Shown: positions 52,022 to 61,286, numbered from the stretch's first letter. The stretch: DNA of 64,000 bases from Aquimonas voraii (GCF_900101825.1 NZ_FNAG01000002.1:310001-374000); one strand, 5' to 3'. Numbers and translations: made by a program. Notes: a model not told the origin generated them from the letters alone.

Positions 52022-52063
52022 CAAACCAAGAAGGGCGCTCCGATGAGCGCCCTTCTTGGTTTG
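52022..52063. terminator. Strong bidirectional terminator after nuoN and asnB
   Basis: Perfect 19-bp stem (52022-52040 and 52045-52063) with loop CGAT. Arms have a GC-rich core AGGGCGCTC flanked by CAAACCAAG, so A-rich and T-rich tracts flank the core on both strands. It stands between convergent nuoN and asnB. Confidence 0.9.
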
Positions 52064-52093
52064 CGGGGTGTCTCGGCGACCGGCCCGCTGTGC

Positions 52094-53764
52094 TCAGTAG
52101 GCGCTCTCATGCACGGCCTGCACCGCGCGCCCCGAGGGGTCGACGATGTTCTTCAGGCTGGCGTCCCACTCCAGGGCCGCTGCCGTTGAACAGGCCACGG
52201 ACGGTCCACCGGGCACGCATTCCGCGGCCCAGGCCTGCGGGTAATGACGCTCGAAGATCTCACGGTAGAAGTAGGCCTCCTTGCTGACGGGCGTGTTGTA
52301 AGGAAAGCGGAACTTCGCGCTCTCCATCTGGGCGTCGCTGACCTGGGCGGCGGCATGCGCCTTCAGCGAGTCGATCCAGCTGTAGCCCACGCCGTCGGAG
52401 AACTGCTCCTTCTGCCGCCACAGGATCTTGTCGGGCAGATAGCCGGCAAAGGCCTCGCGCAGGAACTGCTTCTCGATGCGGCCGCGCGGTTTGCCCGAGA
52501 GCTTGACCTCGGGGTTGAGCGACATCGCCACGTCGATGAAGCCGCGGTCGAGGAAGGGCACGCGCGCTTCCACGCCCCAGGCCGACATCGATTTGTTGGC
52601 GCGCAGGCAGTCGAACAGGTGCAGGGCGTCCAGCTTGCGGACGGTTTCCTCGTGCAGGGATTTCGCATCCGGCGCCTTGTGGAAGTAGAGGTAGCCGCCG
52701 AACAGTTCGTCCGAGCCCTCGCCCGAGAGCACCATCTTGATGCCCATGGCGCGGATCCGGCGCGCCATCAGGTACATCGGCGTCGATGCGCGGATGGTCG
52801 TCACGTCGTAGGTTTCGAGGTGGTAGATGACATCCGACAGCGCGTCGATGCCTTCCTGCACGGTGAAGTGGAATTCGTGATGCACCGTGCCGATGTGCGC
52901 GGCGACCTCGCGTGCGGCCTTGAGATCCGGCGATTCCTTCAGACCCACCGCGAAGCTGTGCAGCTGCGGCCACCAGGCCTCGGTCTTTTCATCTTCTTCG
53001 ACGCGGCGGGCGGCGTACTTCTTGGCGATGGCCGCGACCAGCGAGGAATCCAGCCCGCCTGAGAGCAGCACGCCATAGGGCACGTCGCTCATCATGTGCG
53101 ACTTCACGGCAGCCTCGAAAGCAGCGCGCAGGGCGGCGCGGTCGGTGGGGCCGTCCTTCACCGCGTCGTAGTCGCGCCAGCCGGGCTGGTAGTAGCGGGT
53201 CGGCTCGGCATCGCCCTTGGCCCAGTAGTGGCCGGGCGGGAACTCGCGAGCTTCCTTGCAGACCGGGGCCAGCGCCTTCAGCTCGGAGGCGAAGTACAGG
53301 TTGCCGTGGGCGTCGTGGCCGTAGTACAGCGGAATGATGCCGATGGGGTCGCGCGCGACCAGCCAGTGCTGCTTGGCGTCGTCCCACAGCACGAAGGCGA
53401 ACATGCCCTCCAGCTGGTTGAGGAAGTCGTGGCCGAACTTGGCATACAGCGGCAGGATGACCTCGCAGTCGGAGTGGGTCTGGAAGGCGTAATCGGCTTC
53501 AAGTGCCGCGCGCAGCTGGCGGTGGTTGTAGATCTCGCCGTTGACCGCCAGCGCCTGGGTGCCCTCGGGCGAGAGCAACGGCTGCGCGCCGGAATCGACG
53601 CCGACGATGGCGAGACGCTCGTGCACCAGGATCGCCCGCTCGTTGGCATACACGCCCGACCAGTCCGGGCCGCGATGACGCATGCGGCGGGAAAGGTCCA
53701 GCGCCTGCGTGCGCAGGGCGGCCGGATCGGAGCGGAGATCGAGGATGCCGAGAATCGAACACAT
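52094..53764 (-). CDS. asnB: Asparagine synthase (glutamine-hydrolysing)
   Basis: Makes asparagine from aspartate with glutamine as nitrogen donor and ATP. The start ATG 53764 is fixed because Cys2 (MCSILGILD) must become the N-terminal nucleophile of the class II glutaminase domain; a longer frame begins 75 nt earlier. 556 aa, similar to E. coli AsnB (554). The glutaminase domain (1-190) includes RHRGPDWSG and LAVNGEIYNH. The synthetase domain has the pyrophosphate loop SGGLDSSLVAAIA, and SGEGSDELFGGYLYFH and RANKSMSAWGVEARVPFLD are conserved. Last of a minus-strand group hemH-hydrolase-HDOD-asnB, but a 98-nt gap may hold its own promoter. Confidence 0.96.
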   Translation of the reverse strand: MCSILGILDLRSDPAALRTQALDLSRRMRHRGPDWSGVYANERAILVHERLAIVGVDSGAQPLLSPEGTQALAVNGEIYNHRQLRAALEADYAFQTHSDCEVILPLYAKFGHDFLNQLEGMFAFVLWDDAKQHWLVARDPIGIIPLYYGHDAHGNLYFASELKALAPVCKEAREFPPGHYWAKGDAEPTRYYQPGWRDYDAVKDGPTDRAALRAAFEAAVKSHMMSDVPYGVLLSGGLDSSLVAAIAKKYAARRVEEDEKTEAWWPQLHSFAVGLKESPDLKAAREVAAHIGTVHHEFHFTVQEGIDALSDVIYHLETYDVTTIRASTPMYLMARRIRAMGIKMVLSGEGSDELFGGYLYFHKAPDAKSLHEETVRKLDALHLFDCLRANKSMSAWGVEARVPFLDRGFIDVAMSLNPEVKLSGKPRGRIEKQFLREAFAGYLPDKILWRQKEQFSDGVGYSWIDSLKAHAAAQVSDAQMESAKFRFPYNTPVSKEAYFYREIFERHYPQAWAAECVPGGPSVACSTAAALEWDASLKNIVDPSGRAVQAVHESAY

Positions 53765-53862
53765 GGACTGCAGGCCGCCGTCAGCAAGGAGTGAAGGCCC
53801 GATTCTATGCCAGCCCTCGACGGTGGTTTCGCAGCGCAACAGGCCTCACGACGCTTCGGACT

Positions 53863-55473
53863 TCACTCCTCGATGTGCGGGCGACGGCCGCTTGCGTTCG
53901 CGCTGGCGGCGCTCGGACTGCGCTGCTCAAGCTGGCGCGTGAAAGCAGGGCCGAAGCTCTCCACGACGCGCCGAAACCGCGCGAAGCTTTCGACGCTGGC
54001 CTCCGGCGCCTCAGGGCCCGCATCCGCCCACCAGAAGCCGACCGCTCGGCCCTGCACGGCAATCGTGGCCAACAGCATGCCGCCGGACGGCGGCCAGTCG
54101 GCCAACCCCGGGGGCAGCTTGCCGACCACGCCCGCGCGCTGTGCCTGGGCGATCCGGAAGGCCACGCCCGGCTGGGCGAGCAGCAGCCTGACCAGGCCCG
54201 GCTCGCCGACCGGCAGGCGCAGGTCGCGGCCCGCCTGACCCTGGGTGAAGCCGAAGCTGAAGAAGCAGGCCAGCGCCGAGCGATCGGTTTCGCGCAGGAA
54301 CAGCGCACAGCGCTTGAGGCCTAGCCGCGCGAACAGGCGGACGACATCGGCCAGCAGGCTGCGCAGGTCGGGATGCCCCGCCTCGCAGCGCCGGGCGAAG
54401 CCCGCAAGCGCATCATCGCCGGCAGGCGATGGCGCGGCAGCGGCGGGTGCGGCCGTGGCCACCGCCGAGGCGTCAGACTTTGCCGCGGGCTGACCCGCGC
54501 TTGTGCGCGCCAGCGCGCGCGGCGCCCGCGGTGGCCTCAGCAGGCCGGCCGCCGGCGCCGGCGCATCGGCTCCGAACATGGCCTCGTGGCTGGCGAACAG
54601 GGCCTGCCGATGCACGCCGCGCAGGATTTCCTCGGCCGACTTCCCGGACACGGCGGCCGCCGCCTGGATCAGGCTGCGCGTCCGCGGGCTGTACCAGTCG
54701 ACGCCGGCCTCCAGCGCCAGTACCTGCGCGAGCCCGCAGAGCAGGCCGCGTTCGCGAAGCGCGATCTTGAGCGGCGCCGGCAGGCTGGGGACTTGGGTTG
54801 CGCCACGCACCTGTCGTGCCGCCCGAGCGAGAAGCATCGGCGACCAGCGGCAGCGTTGCAGGGACTCGGCGCAGGGCAGGCCGAGGTCTTGGAGGTGCCA
54901 CACGTTGAGAGCGTCGAGGTCGGCCCCCAGCAGCTCCCGTTCGACTCGGCTGCGACGCTCGCCGGCCTGCACCCGGCGCTCGATCTCGACGGCCAGCGCC
55001 GGTGCTGCCAGCGGCAGCTTCCAGCGCGCCACATCCAGCAGGGTCAACATCGACAGGCGCGCATCCTCGTCGGAGGCGAGTGCTGTGCGCAGCCAGTGGG
55101 CGAGGAACAGCCAGGCAAGTCGGCTGGTCGCCATGGCCTGCAGGCTCAGCCGATGGCCGGGCTGTGCACGGTCATAGCGCTGGCGGGGCAGGCCGCGCAG
55201 CAGACGCTGTACGCCGCCGCTGCCGAGGCGGTGGATGCCCTGCTGCAGTCCGCGCAGTTCGTCCTCTGCCGAGGTCCTGGCATTGGCTGCCAGCAGGATC
55301 GAAAGCGCCAGGCCGGGCTCGCGCTCGGCCAGCGACTGCAGGCGGTTCAATTCGATCGCGTCGCCCAGGGCGAGCCGGTGCTCGGTCTCGGCGACGAAGC
55401 AGGGCAGGGCTGTCTGCTTGAGCTGCCGCAGCAGCGGCAAGAGATGTGGCGGGCGGTGGAGAGCGTTCGACAT
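53863..55473 (-). CDS. HDOD-domain-like protein with C-terminal GAF-like region
   Basis: Putative signalling protein of 536 aa. The ATG 55473 (MSNALHRPPHLLPLLRQLKQ) is chosen because the longer frame upstream lies over the hydrolase gene and is Arg/Ala-rich. Residues about 20-230 resemble an HDOD domain: ALGDAIELNRLQSLAEREPGLALSILLAANARTSA, HRLGSGGVQRLLRGLP and helices after it. True HD-phosphohydrolase metal ligands are not seen, as in other HDOD proteins. An Ala/Pro linker (about 330-385) joins a C-terminal part (about 390-520) with FARLGLKRCALFLRETD and MLLATIAVQGRAVGFWWAD that looks like a divergent GAF fold. Role unknown; HDOD proteins often act in c-di-GMP or regulatory networks. Confidence 0.7.
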   Translation of the reverse strand: MSNALHRPPHLLPLLRQLKQTALPCFVAETEHRLALGDAIELNRLQSLAEREPGLALSILLAANARTSAEDELRGLQQGIHRLGSGGVQRLLRGLPRQRYDRAQPGHRLSLQAMATSRLAWLFLAHWLRTALASDEDARLSMLTLLDVARWKLPLAAPALAVEIERRVQAGERRSRVERELLGADLDALNVWHLQDLGLPCAESLQRCRWSPMLLARAARQVRGATQVPSLPAPLKIALRERGLLCGLAQVLALEAGVDWYSPRTRSLIQAAAAVSGKSAEEILRGVHRQALFASHEAMFGADAPAPAAGLLRPPRAPRALARTSAGQPAAKSDASAVATAAPAAAAPSPAGDDALAGFARRCEAGHPDLRSLLADVVRLFARLGLKRCALFLRETDRSALACFFSFGFTQGQAGRDLRLPVGEPGLVRLLLAQPGVAFRIAQAQRAGVVGKLPPGLADWPPSGGMLLATIAVQGRAVGFWWADAGPEAPEASVESFARFRRVVESFGPAFTRQLEQRSPSAASANASGRRPHIEE

Positions 55474-55574
55474 CGATCTCGGAGCTAGGAATGGCGGCGG
55501 CGCGAGCCTCGCAGCCGAGGTCCGCTCAGGCACGCAGCCTGCAGTTTCCGTGCCCGCTGGTGGGGCTGCCGGGC

Positions 55575-56462
55575 CTAGCCGATGGTGGCCTGCCCCGAGG
55601 CGAAGAAGCGCCGGATCTCTGTCGCCGTGCGCGCGGTTTCGGCCAAGTGCAGATGGTGCCCGCCGGGCAGGCGCACGCACTGCACCTGCGGCACGCAGTC
55701 GAGCCGCGCTTGGACGTGCAGTCGCGGCAGCCGTGGGTCCGGTGTATCTGCTGCGAGCACCAGCACCGGCATCGACAGCGCGCGCAGCAGCTGCTGCACC
55801 TGGGCCTCGCTCATCGGTATCGCTGACGGCAGCTGCAGGCGCGGGTCGGCCGCCCAGATCCAGCCGTTCTCGACTTCGGTCAGGCCGCGCTCGACCAGCG
55901 GCGCAATGGCCGCCGCGCTCACCCCATTCAGCTCGGCGCGCTGCAGGCAGGCGTCCTTGACGCCAGGGAAGAGGCGCCGCCGCGGCCGCGGTTCGCGCCG
56001 TGCCGACAGCGCGCGGCGCAGCCGGGCCGCGGCTTCGGCCTCGTCCAGGCTGAGCGGGCCCAAGGCGTCGATGCAGATCAGCCGGTCGACGCGCTCGGGG
56101 GCAGCGACGGCGAACAGGCTGGCGATCGCGGCACCCATGGAGTGCCCGAGCAGCGCGCATGAGGACCATTCCAGCGCATCCAGCACTTCCTGCAGCTCGG
56201 GCAGATGGTCGACCAGGGCGTAGCTGCCGGCAGGCGGGCGCCAATCGGAGCGTCCGTGTCCCGCCAGATCAAGCGCGAGCACTTCAAACTCTGGCAGGGC
56301 ATTGGCCAGGGCGGTGAAGCTCGCAGCATTGTCCAGCCAGCCGTGCAGGGCGAGCACGCGCGGCGCGCCCTCGACCGTCGGCGGGAAATGCAGGGCGGCC
56401 AGGGTGCCGGTGGCCAGCGGGAATCTGCGTTCCGTGCAGTGGCGCGAAGAGCCCGCGACCAT
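55575..56462 (-). CDS. Alpha/beta hydrolase
   Basis: Serine hydrolase of about 295 aa, substrate unknown. The start ATG 56462 (MVAGSSRHCTERRFPL) follows the hemH stop by 25 nt; ATG 56555 would overlap hemH by 68 nt, and a GTG near 56498 is another option. The fold is clear: LALHGWLDNAASF with the oxyanion-hole HG, LDLAGHGRSDW, nucleophile Ser in LLGHSMGAAIA (GxSxG), a catalytic acid in the TPDPRLP region, and His in LPGGHHLHL. It resembles esterase/lipase-type hydrolases such as YbfF. The position after hemH on the same strand suggests co-transcription. Confidence 0.87.
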   Translation of the reverse strand: MVAGSSRHCTERRFPLATGTLAALHFPPTVEGAPRVLALHGWLDNAASFTALANALPEFEVLALDLAGHGRSDWRPPAGSYALVDHLPELQEVLDALEWSSCALLGHSMGAAIASLFAVAAPERVDRLICIDALGPLSLDEAEAAARLRRALSARREPRPRRRLFPGVKDACLQRAELNGVSAAAIAPLVERGLTEVENGWIWAADPRLQLPSAIPMSEAQVQQLLRALSMPVLVLAADTPDPRLPRLHVQARLDCVPQVQCVRLPGGHHLHLAETARTATEIRRFFASGQATIG

Positions 56463-56487
56463 CGCAGGTGCAGGTCCGGGGTCGCCC

Positions 56488-57594
56488 TCAGCCACGCTGG
56501 AACTGCTCGAAGCGCTGCGCCCGCAGTGCAGCCGCGGCCGTCTCCGCTTCGCCATCCCAAGGGGCCGCCGCGAACTCCGGCCAGCCGGAGCCCTGGCGGC
56601 GCAGCAGCGGCAGCAGGGCCTGCACGTGGGCGGCGCTATCGTTCAAGGCGGGCACGTAGCGCAGGGCTTCGCCGCCGGCATGCAGGAAGATCTCGGCATT
56701 TTCGCCGGCAATTTCCTCGATGGTCTCCAGACAGTCCACCGCGAAGCCGGGACAGACCACGTCCAGCCTGCGCACGCCCTGGGCGGGTAGGGCGGCGACC
56801 GTTTCGTCGGTGTAGGGGCGCAGCCATTCCTCCTTGCCGACGCGCGACTGGAAGCTGAGCTGCCAGGCGTCCCGCGGAAGCTGCAGGCGCTCGGCGACCT
56901 CGCGCGCGGTGAACTGGCACAGGCAGTGGTAGGGATCGCCTGCCGTGAAGTAGCGCTTGGGAATGCCGTGGAAGGAGAACAGCAGGCGATCGCCGCGGCC
57001 GTGGGCCTGCCAGTGCTGGCGGACGCTCTCGGCGACGGCGTCGAGCCAGGCCGGCTCCCGGTGGTAGTCGGTGATGAAGCGCAGTTCCGGCTGCAGCCGC
57101 CAGGTCTTGAGTTCGTCGACCACGGCATCGAACACCGAGGCCGTGGTGGTGGCCGAGAACTGCGGGTACAGCGGCAGCACCAGCAGGCGGCGCAGGCCCC
57201 GGTCCTTCAGTTCGCGCAGCACGCTGCGGATCGAGGGGTTGCCGTAGCGCATGGCTACATGCACGCCCAGCGGCCGACCGTCCGAGGCCAGGGCGGACTG
57301 CAGTCCGGCGGCGAGGCCGCGGGTATAGGTCAGCAGCGGCGAGCCCTGCTCGGTCCAGACCTGCTGGTAGGCCTTGGCTGAGCGCCGCGAGCGCAGCGGC
57401 AGGATCACTCCGTGCAGAAGTGGCATCCACAGGACTCTTGGCAGCTCGATGACCCGCGGATCGGCGAGGAATTCGGCAAGATAGCGACGAACCGCGGCGG
57501 GTGTCGGGGCGTCGGGCGTGCCGAGGTTGACCAGCAGGACGGCGGTGGTTTCCCGGCTGCCGTGGCGGTAGTCGGGTTGGCCAAGATAGGACAT
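56488..57594 (-). CDS. hemH: Ferrochelatase
   Basis: Inserts ferrous iron into protoporphyrin IX, the last step of haem synthesis. 368 aa. Conserved motifs: TAVLLVNLGTPDAPTPAAVRRYLAEFL, VAMRYGNPSIRSVL, LVLPLYPQFSATTTASV and the signature LLFSFHGIPKRYF (active-site His), followed by YHCLCQFTA and VVCPGFAVDCLETIEEI with the conserved Glu. No C-terminal [2Fe-2S] cysteines are evident. It is divergent from the secreted propeller-like protein; GGAG stands upstream of the ATG. Confidence 0.96.
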   Translation of the reverse strand: MSYLGQPDYRHGSRETTAVLLVNLGTPDAPTPAAVRRYLAEFLADPRVIELPRVLWMPLLHGVILPLRSRRSAKAYQQVWTEQGSPLLTYTRGLAAGLQSALASDGRPLGVHVAMRYGNPSIRSVLRELKDRGLRRLLVLPLYPQFSATTTASVFDAVVDELKTWRLQPELRFITDYHREPAWLDAVAESVRQHWQAHGRGDRLLFSFHGIPKRYFTAGDPYHCLCQFTAREVAERLQLPRDAWQLSFQSRVGKEEWLRPYTDETVAALPAQGVRRLDVVCPGFAVDCLETIEEIAGENAEIFLHAGGEALRYVPALNDSAAHVQALLPLLRRQGSGWPEFAAAPWDGEAETAAAALRAQRFEQFQRG

Positions 57595-57778
57595 GCGTTC
57601 TCCGCGGGAGGGGGGTCGGAAATCCTGGGGCGCCAGAGGCAGCGGATTTGGCGCTCGAAATCAAGCGCTTAGACGGGGCTGTCGCGGCTGTTCAGGCGCG
57701 CGAGGCCCTGCTATTCTCGCCTGAGGCGCCGCCAGAGCGCCGTGACGATTACATGACGACCGCAAAGGACGTGGCCTT

Positions 57779-58738
57779 ATGCGCCCGATCGCCCGCAGGC
57801 TGACCCTCGCCTTCGGACTGCTGCTGAGTGCAGCGGCCGGCGCGCAGCCGTATGGCTACGCCTCGGGCACCGACCCGGACAGCCCCGGCCTCCGCGACGC
57901 GCTGTATCGCGTCGATCTGGCCACGGGAGCCACCACCCGCATTGGCTACGTCGGTTTCCGCGACATTGATGGGCTGGCGCTTCACCCCGACGGCTCTCTG
58001 TACGGCGCCGCGGACGGGACTGCAGAGGCAGGCGGAACCAGCGATCTTCTGACCCGGATCAACGCCCAGACGGGCGCCGGCAGTTTCATGAGTCATTTTG
58101 CCGGCCTCGCCGGGCAAGGCCCCGGTCAGGGCGGGCAGCTCGACTACGGCCTCGCGATCACCTGTGACGGTGCGGTGTGGCTTTCCTCCGACACGCTGGG
58201 CCACCTCTGGAGGGTCGATCCGGCCACGGGGGCGGTCGATCGCGTTGTCACCGCTGGACCGCCGCTGTCCGGTCTGGCGGCGCGCGGCTCGCAGGTGTTC
58301 GGCGTGTCGGTGGATCCCGATACGGCCCTGTACCGCTACGACACCGTCAGTAAAGAGCTGGTGCGCGTCGGCCCGATCGCGGTGATCGACCGCGTGTTTG
58401 ACGTCGGCCTTGACTTCGATGCGGAAGGTCGGCTGTGGGCGCTGCTCGACTACCTCGTCCCGCCCGATGGCTTGCCGCGGCTCGCCCAGAATGATCTGGT
58501 CGAGATCGATCCCGACACTGCGCTGCTGCTCAGCAGCAAGCCCATCACCGGCGCGGGCAGCGGTCTGAACCGGGTTCAGCTCGAAGGCCTCGCGGTGGCG
58601 CCACCGGCCTGCCCAGCGGGTGGTACCCCGCCGAGCGTGTCACCTGTCTCGGTGTCTGCGTTTTACGGCCCCGGCAAGCTGTTGCTTGCGTTGGTGCTCG
58701 CGTTGTCCGCGGCCCAGGCCCTGCGCCGGCGCATCTGA
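57779..58738 (+). CDS. Secreted beta-propeller-like protein with C-terminal membrane/sorting tail
   Basis: Unrecognised exported protein, 319 aa. Signal peptide residues 1-22 (LTLAFGLLLSAAAGAQ). The body has repeated short beta motifs of propeller type: LYRVDLATGATTRIGYV, DGLALHPDGSLYGAA, LWRVDPATGAVDRVV and ALYRYDTVSKELVRVGPI. A few cysteines occur (TCDGAVW, PPACPAGG). The end consists of Pro/Ser/Val, then AFYGPGKLLLALVLALSAAQALRRRI, a single hydrophobic helix followed by Arg residues. That tail resembles the PEP/IPTL-CTERM type sorting signals, but without the exact motif. AAGGA stands before the ATG. No function can be assigned. Confidence 0.8.
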   Translation: MRPIARRLTLAFGLLLSAAAGAQPYGYASGTDPDSPGLRDALYRVDLATGATTRIGYVGFRDIDGLALHPDGSLYGAADGTAEAGGTSDLLTRINAQTGAGSFMSHFAGLAGQGPGQGGQLDYGLAITCDGAVWLSSDTLGHLWRVDPATGAVDRVVTAGPPLSGLAARGSQVFGVSVDPDTALYRYDTVSKELVRVGPIAVIDRVFDVGLDFDAEGRLWALLDYLVPPDGLPRLAQNDLVEIDPDTALLLSSKPITGAGSGLNRVQLEGLAVAPPACPAGGTPPSVSPVSVSAFYGPGKLLLALVLALSAAQALRRRI

Positions 58739-58911
58739 GCTGCGCAACCATCGATAGCGCGCCCAGACCGGGAGAGCACCTCGCCCGCTCGGCTCCTTTT
58801 CGGCAGCGATAAGCCCGGATTCATCGGCCGCGCGCCTATAGTCGATGCCCCCGCGGATGTGGCCCCGAGGCCGGATCCGGCGCCACTCCTCTCCCTCTGA
58901 TCGGAGCCTCC

Positions 58912-59601
58912 ATGCGCATTTTCGCCCGCATTCTTCTGACCGGCTTGTTCGGTCTTGCTCTTGTCGCCGCACCCATCGTGAAGGGCGCGCCGCCGCCCGA
59001 GCAGCGTCTGCAGGACGCTGCCCGAGTGCTGGACGAGATCATGCGCAGCCCCGATCGTGCGGTGCCCAGTCGTCTCTTGCGGGACGCCTACGCCATCGCT
59101 GTGATTCCCGACGTAGTCAAGGCGGGCCTGCTGATCGGAGGCCGCCGCGGGCGCGGCGTGGTCAGCGTGCGTACGCCGGACGGCACCTGGAGCCACCCCT
59201 CCTTCCTCACCCTGACGGGCGGCAGCATCGGCTTCCAAGCGGGCGTCCAGTCAACCGACGTCATCCTCGTGTTCCGCACTTCGCGCGGCGTCGACTCGAT
59301 CGTCAACGGCAAGTTCACCTTGGGCGCCGATGCCGCAGTCGCCGCCGGTCCGGTCGGCCGCAATGCGCAGGCCTCGACCGACGCCGACCTGCGCGCCGAG
59401 ATCTACTCCTACTCGCGCTCGCGCGGCCTGTTCGCCGGCGTGGCGCTGGATGGCGCCGTGCTGTCGATCGACCACCGTGCCAACCAGAGCAGCTACGGAC
59501 GCAACGTGACACCGCGCGCGGTGTTCGAGGGACGCGTCAACGTCAGCCCCGACCAAGCGGTGGATTTCCGCGACCGCCTGGAGGAGTACACCAACCGCTG
59601 A
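58912..59601 (+). CDS. SYLF/Ysc84-domain lipid-binding periplasmic protein
   Basis: Exported protein of 229 aa with a SYLF (Ysc84) domain, a lipid-binding fold. The N-terminus is a signal peptide (ILLTGLFGLALVAAPIVKG). The domain runs from about residue 38: VLDEIMRSPDRAVPSRLLRDAYAIAVIPDVVKAGLLIGGRRGRGVVSV, then SIGFQAGVQSTDVILVFRT and FTLGADAAVAAGPVGR, and ending GLFAGVALDGAVLSID. These match the family's order. Function in bacteria is poorly known, probably envelope-associated. GATCGGAGCC precedes the ATG. A TATAGT hexamer stands about 70 nt upstream. tatA follows 90 nt later. Confidence 0.9.
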   Translation: MRIFARILLTGLFGLALVAAPIVKGAPPPEQRLQDAARVLDEIMRSPDRAVPSRLLRDAYAIAVIPDVVKAGLLIGGRRGRGVVSVRTPDGTWSHPSFLTLTGGSIGFQAGVQSTDVILVFRTSRGVDSIVNGKFTLGADAAVAAGPVGRNAQASTDADLRAEIYSYSRSRGLFAGVALDGAVLSIDHRANQSSYGRNVTPRAVFEGRVNVSPDQAVDFRDRLEEYTNR

Positions 59602-59690
59602 GCCGGCTTCGGCGCCGACGCGTGGCGGGCGTCATCGTGTTGACGCTTCCGCTGCGCTATCCTCCCGCGTCTGTCTGACGGAGAACGTCC

Positions 59691-59921
59691 ATGGGTGGTT
59701 TCAGCATCTGGCACTGGATCGTCGTGCTGGTCGTGGTGGTCCTGGTGTTTGGTACGAAGAAGCTGCGCAACGTCGGCGGTGACCTGGGCGCGGCGATCAA
59801 GAATTTCCGCAAGGGCATGCAGGACGAGTCCGCGCCCGATCAACGCTTGGCCGATGAGTCGCGCGAGAGTGAGAACGCCAGCAGCGAAACGGCCAGCAAG
59901 GCCGGCGATCGTCGCGACTGA
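59691..59921 (+). CDS. tatA: Twin-arginine translocase subunit TatA
   Basis: Small pore-forming subunit of the Tat pathway, which exports folded proteins. 76 aa: one membrane helix ([16 protein letters not shown]) starting with the conserved polar-aromatic residues, then the hinge [24 protein letters not shown] and an acidic tail. The FGxxKL hinge and the amphipathic helix are diagnostic. It starts the tatABC operon; tatB begins 16 nt after its stop. Confidence 0.95.
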   Translation: MGGFSIWHWIVVLVVVVLVFGTKKLRNVGGDLGAAIKNFRKGMQDESAPDQRLADESRESENASSETASKAGDRRD

Positions 59922-59937
59922 CCGCGGATAGGCGCGC

Positions 59938-60525
59938 ATGTTCGACCTCAGCATCGCCGAAATCGGCGTCATCGGCGTGGTTGCGCTGCTGGTGCTGGGG
60001 CCCGAACGCCTGCCGAAGGCCGCGCGAACCCTTGGCTTTTACGTTCGGAAAGCGCGCCAGAGCTGGTTTGCCGTGCGCTCGGAGTTCGAGCGCGAGCTCG
60101 CCGCCGAGGAACTCAAGCGCAGCCTCAAGCTGGATGAAATGCAGGCGACTCTGCAGGACACCGCGAAGGAGCTCCGCAGCGACGTCGCTTCGGCGGGCGT
60201 CGTCCTGGGCGCCGCCGCCGCCGAGGCGCAGTCCTCGGTGCAGGCGGTCACCGGAGCGGACCCGCTGCCCGCGGCGCTCACGCAGTCCGTCGCGCAGGAT
60301 GCGTCGGCCGGCGCGCTGAATGACGCGTTTGACGACCAGGGGCTGACGCCGGAAGAGATCGCCCGCCAGAGTGAACCCGAGAGCCCCTTGCCAGCCGACC
60401 TGCTCGAGGAGCCTCAACCGACCGAGGAGGCAAGGGCAGGGCAGTTGTCGGATTCGCAGGTTTTGACGCCATCGACGCCAGCGGGCGATGACGGCGCCGC
60501 CGACCAGAGGCCAGGTCGCGAATGA
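59938..60525 (+). CDS. tatB: Twin-arginine translocase subunit TatB
   Basis: Receptor-complex subunit that with TatC binds Tat signal peptides. 195 aa. The N-terminus MFDLSIAEIGVIGVVALLVLGPERLPKAARTLGFYVRKARQ has the TatB Glu in the helix (position 8) and the LGPERLP hinge that separates TatB from TatA. A long amphipathic helix (SEFERELAAEELKRSLKLDEMQATL) and an acidic low-complexity tail follow. Its stop overlaps the tatC start by 4 nt. Confidence 0.95.
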   Translation: MFDLSIAEIGVIGVVALLVLGPERLPKAARTLGFYVRKARQSWFAVRSEFERELAAEELKRSLKLDEMQATLQDTAKELRSDVASAGVVLGAAAAEAQSSVQAVTGADPLPAALTQSVAQDASAGALNDAFDDQGLTPEEIARQSEPESPLPADLLEEPQPTEEARAGQLSDSQVLTPSTPAGDDGAADQRPGRE

Positions 60526-61286
60526 AGCAGTTGCCCGGACCTTCCGAGGGGGAAGCCGAACAGACTCTGCTTTCGCACCTCATCGAGCTGCGCGCGCGCC
60601 TGCTGCGCGCGGTGCTGGCAGTGCTGGCCGTGTTCCTGCTGCTGATGCCCTTTGCCAATCGCCTGTATGCGGCGATCGCCGAGCCGATGATTGCCAAGCT
60701 GCCCGCCGGCGCGAGCATGATCGCGGTCGACGTCGCCAGCCCCTTCTTCGCGCCGATCAAGCTGGCCTTCGTCGCGGCGATCACGATCGCCATGCCGGCC
60801 ATCCTCTACCAGGCCTGGGCCTTCGTGGCTCCGGGCCTTTACCAGCACGAGCGTCGATTGGCCCTGCCGATCCTGGTGGCGGCCACCTCGCTGTTCTACA
60901 TCGGTGCGGCCTTCGCCTATTTCCTCGTGCTGCCGGCGGTGTTCACTTTCCTCACCGCTGTCTCGCCGGAGGGCGTGCAGGTCGCGCCGGACATCAGCGC
61001 CTACCTCAACTTCGTGCTGGTGGTGTTTCTGGCCTTCGGCTTCAGTTTCGAGGTGCCGGTCGCCGTGGTCATTCTCGGCTTGCTGCGCTGGGTGAGCGTG
61101 GAGCAGCTCCGTGAGGCCCGGCCCTATGTCATTGTCGGCGCCTTCGTGGTCGCGGCCATCATCACCCCGCCCGACGTGATCTCCCAGCTGATGCTGGCGA
61201 TTCCCATGGCCCTGCTGTACGAGCTGGGCATCATCGCCACGCGTATGCTGCTGGCACGCCAACCGGCACAACCCAGCGAATCCTGA
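60522..61286 (+). CDS. tatC: Twin-arginine translocase subunit TatC
   Basis: Six-helix membrane core of the Tat translocase. 254 aa. The N-terminus SHLIELRARLLRAVLAVLAVF carries the conserved HLxELRxRL motif that binds the twin-arginine signal. The periplasmic P-loop and helices 2-3 (AITIAMPAILYQAWAFVAPGLYQHERRLA) and helix 4 with FLAFGFSFEVPVAVVILGLL and its conserved Glu are present. RPYVIVGAFVVAAIITPPDVISQLMLAIPMALLYELGI is the conserved end. Overlap with tatB implies coupling. Confidence 0.96.
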   Translation: MKQLPGPSEGEAEQTLLSHLIELRARLLRAVLAVLAVFLLLMPFANRLYAAIAEPMIAKLPAGASMIAVDVASPFFAPIKLAFVAAITIAMPAILYQAWAFVAPGLYQHERRLALPILVAATSLFYIGAAFAYFLVLPAVFTFLTAVSPEGVQVAPDISAYLNFVLVVFLAFGFSFEVPVAVVILGLLRWVSVEQLREARPYVIVGAFVVAAIITPPDVISQLMLAIPMALLYELGIIATRMLLARQPAQPSES

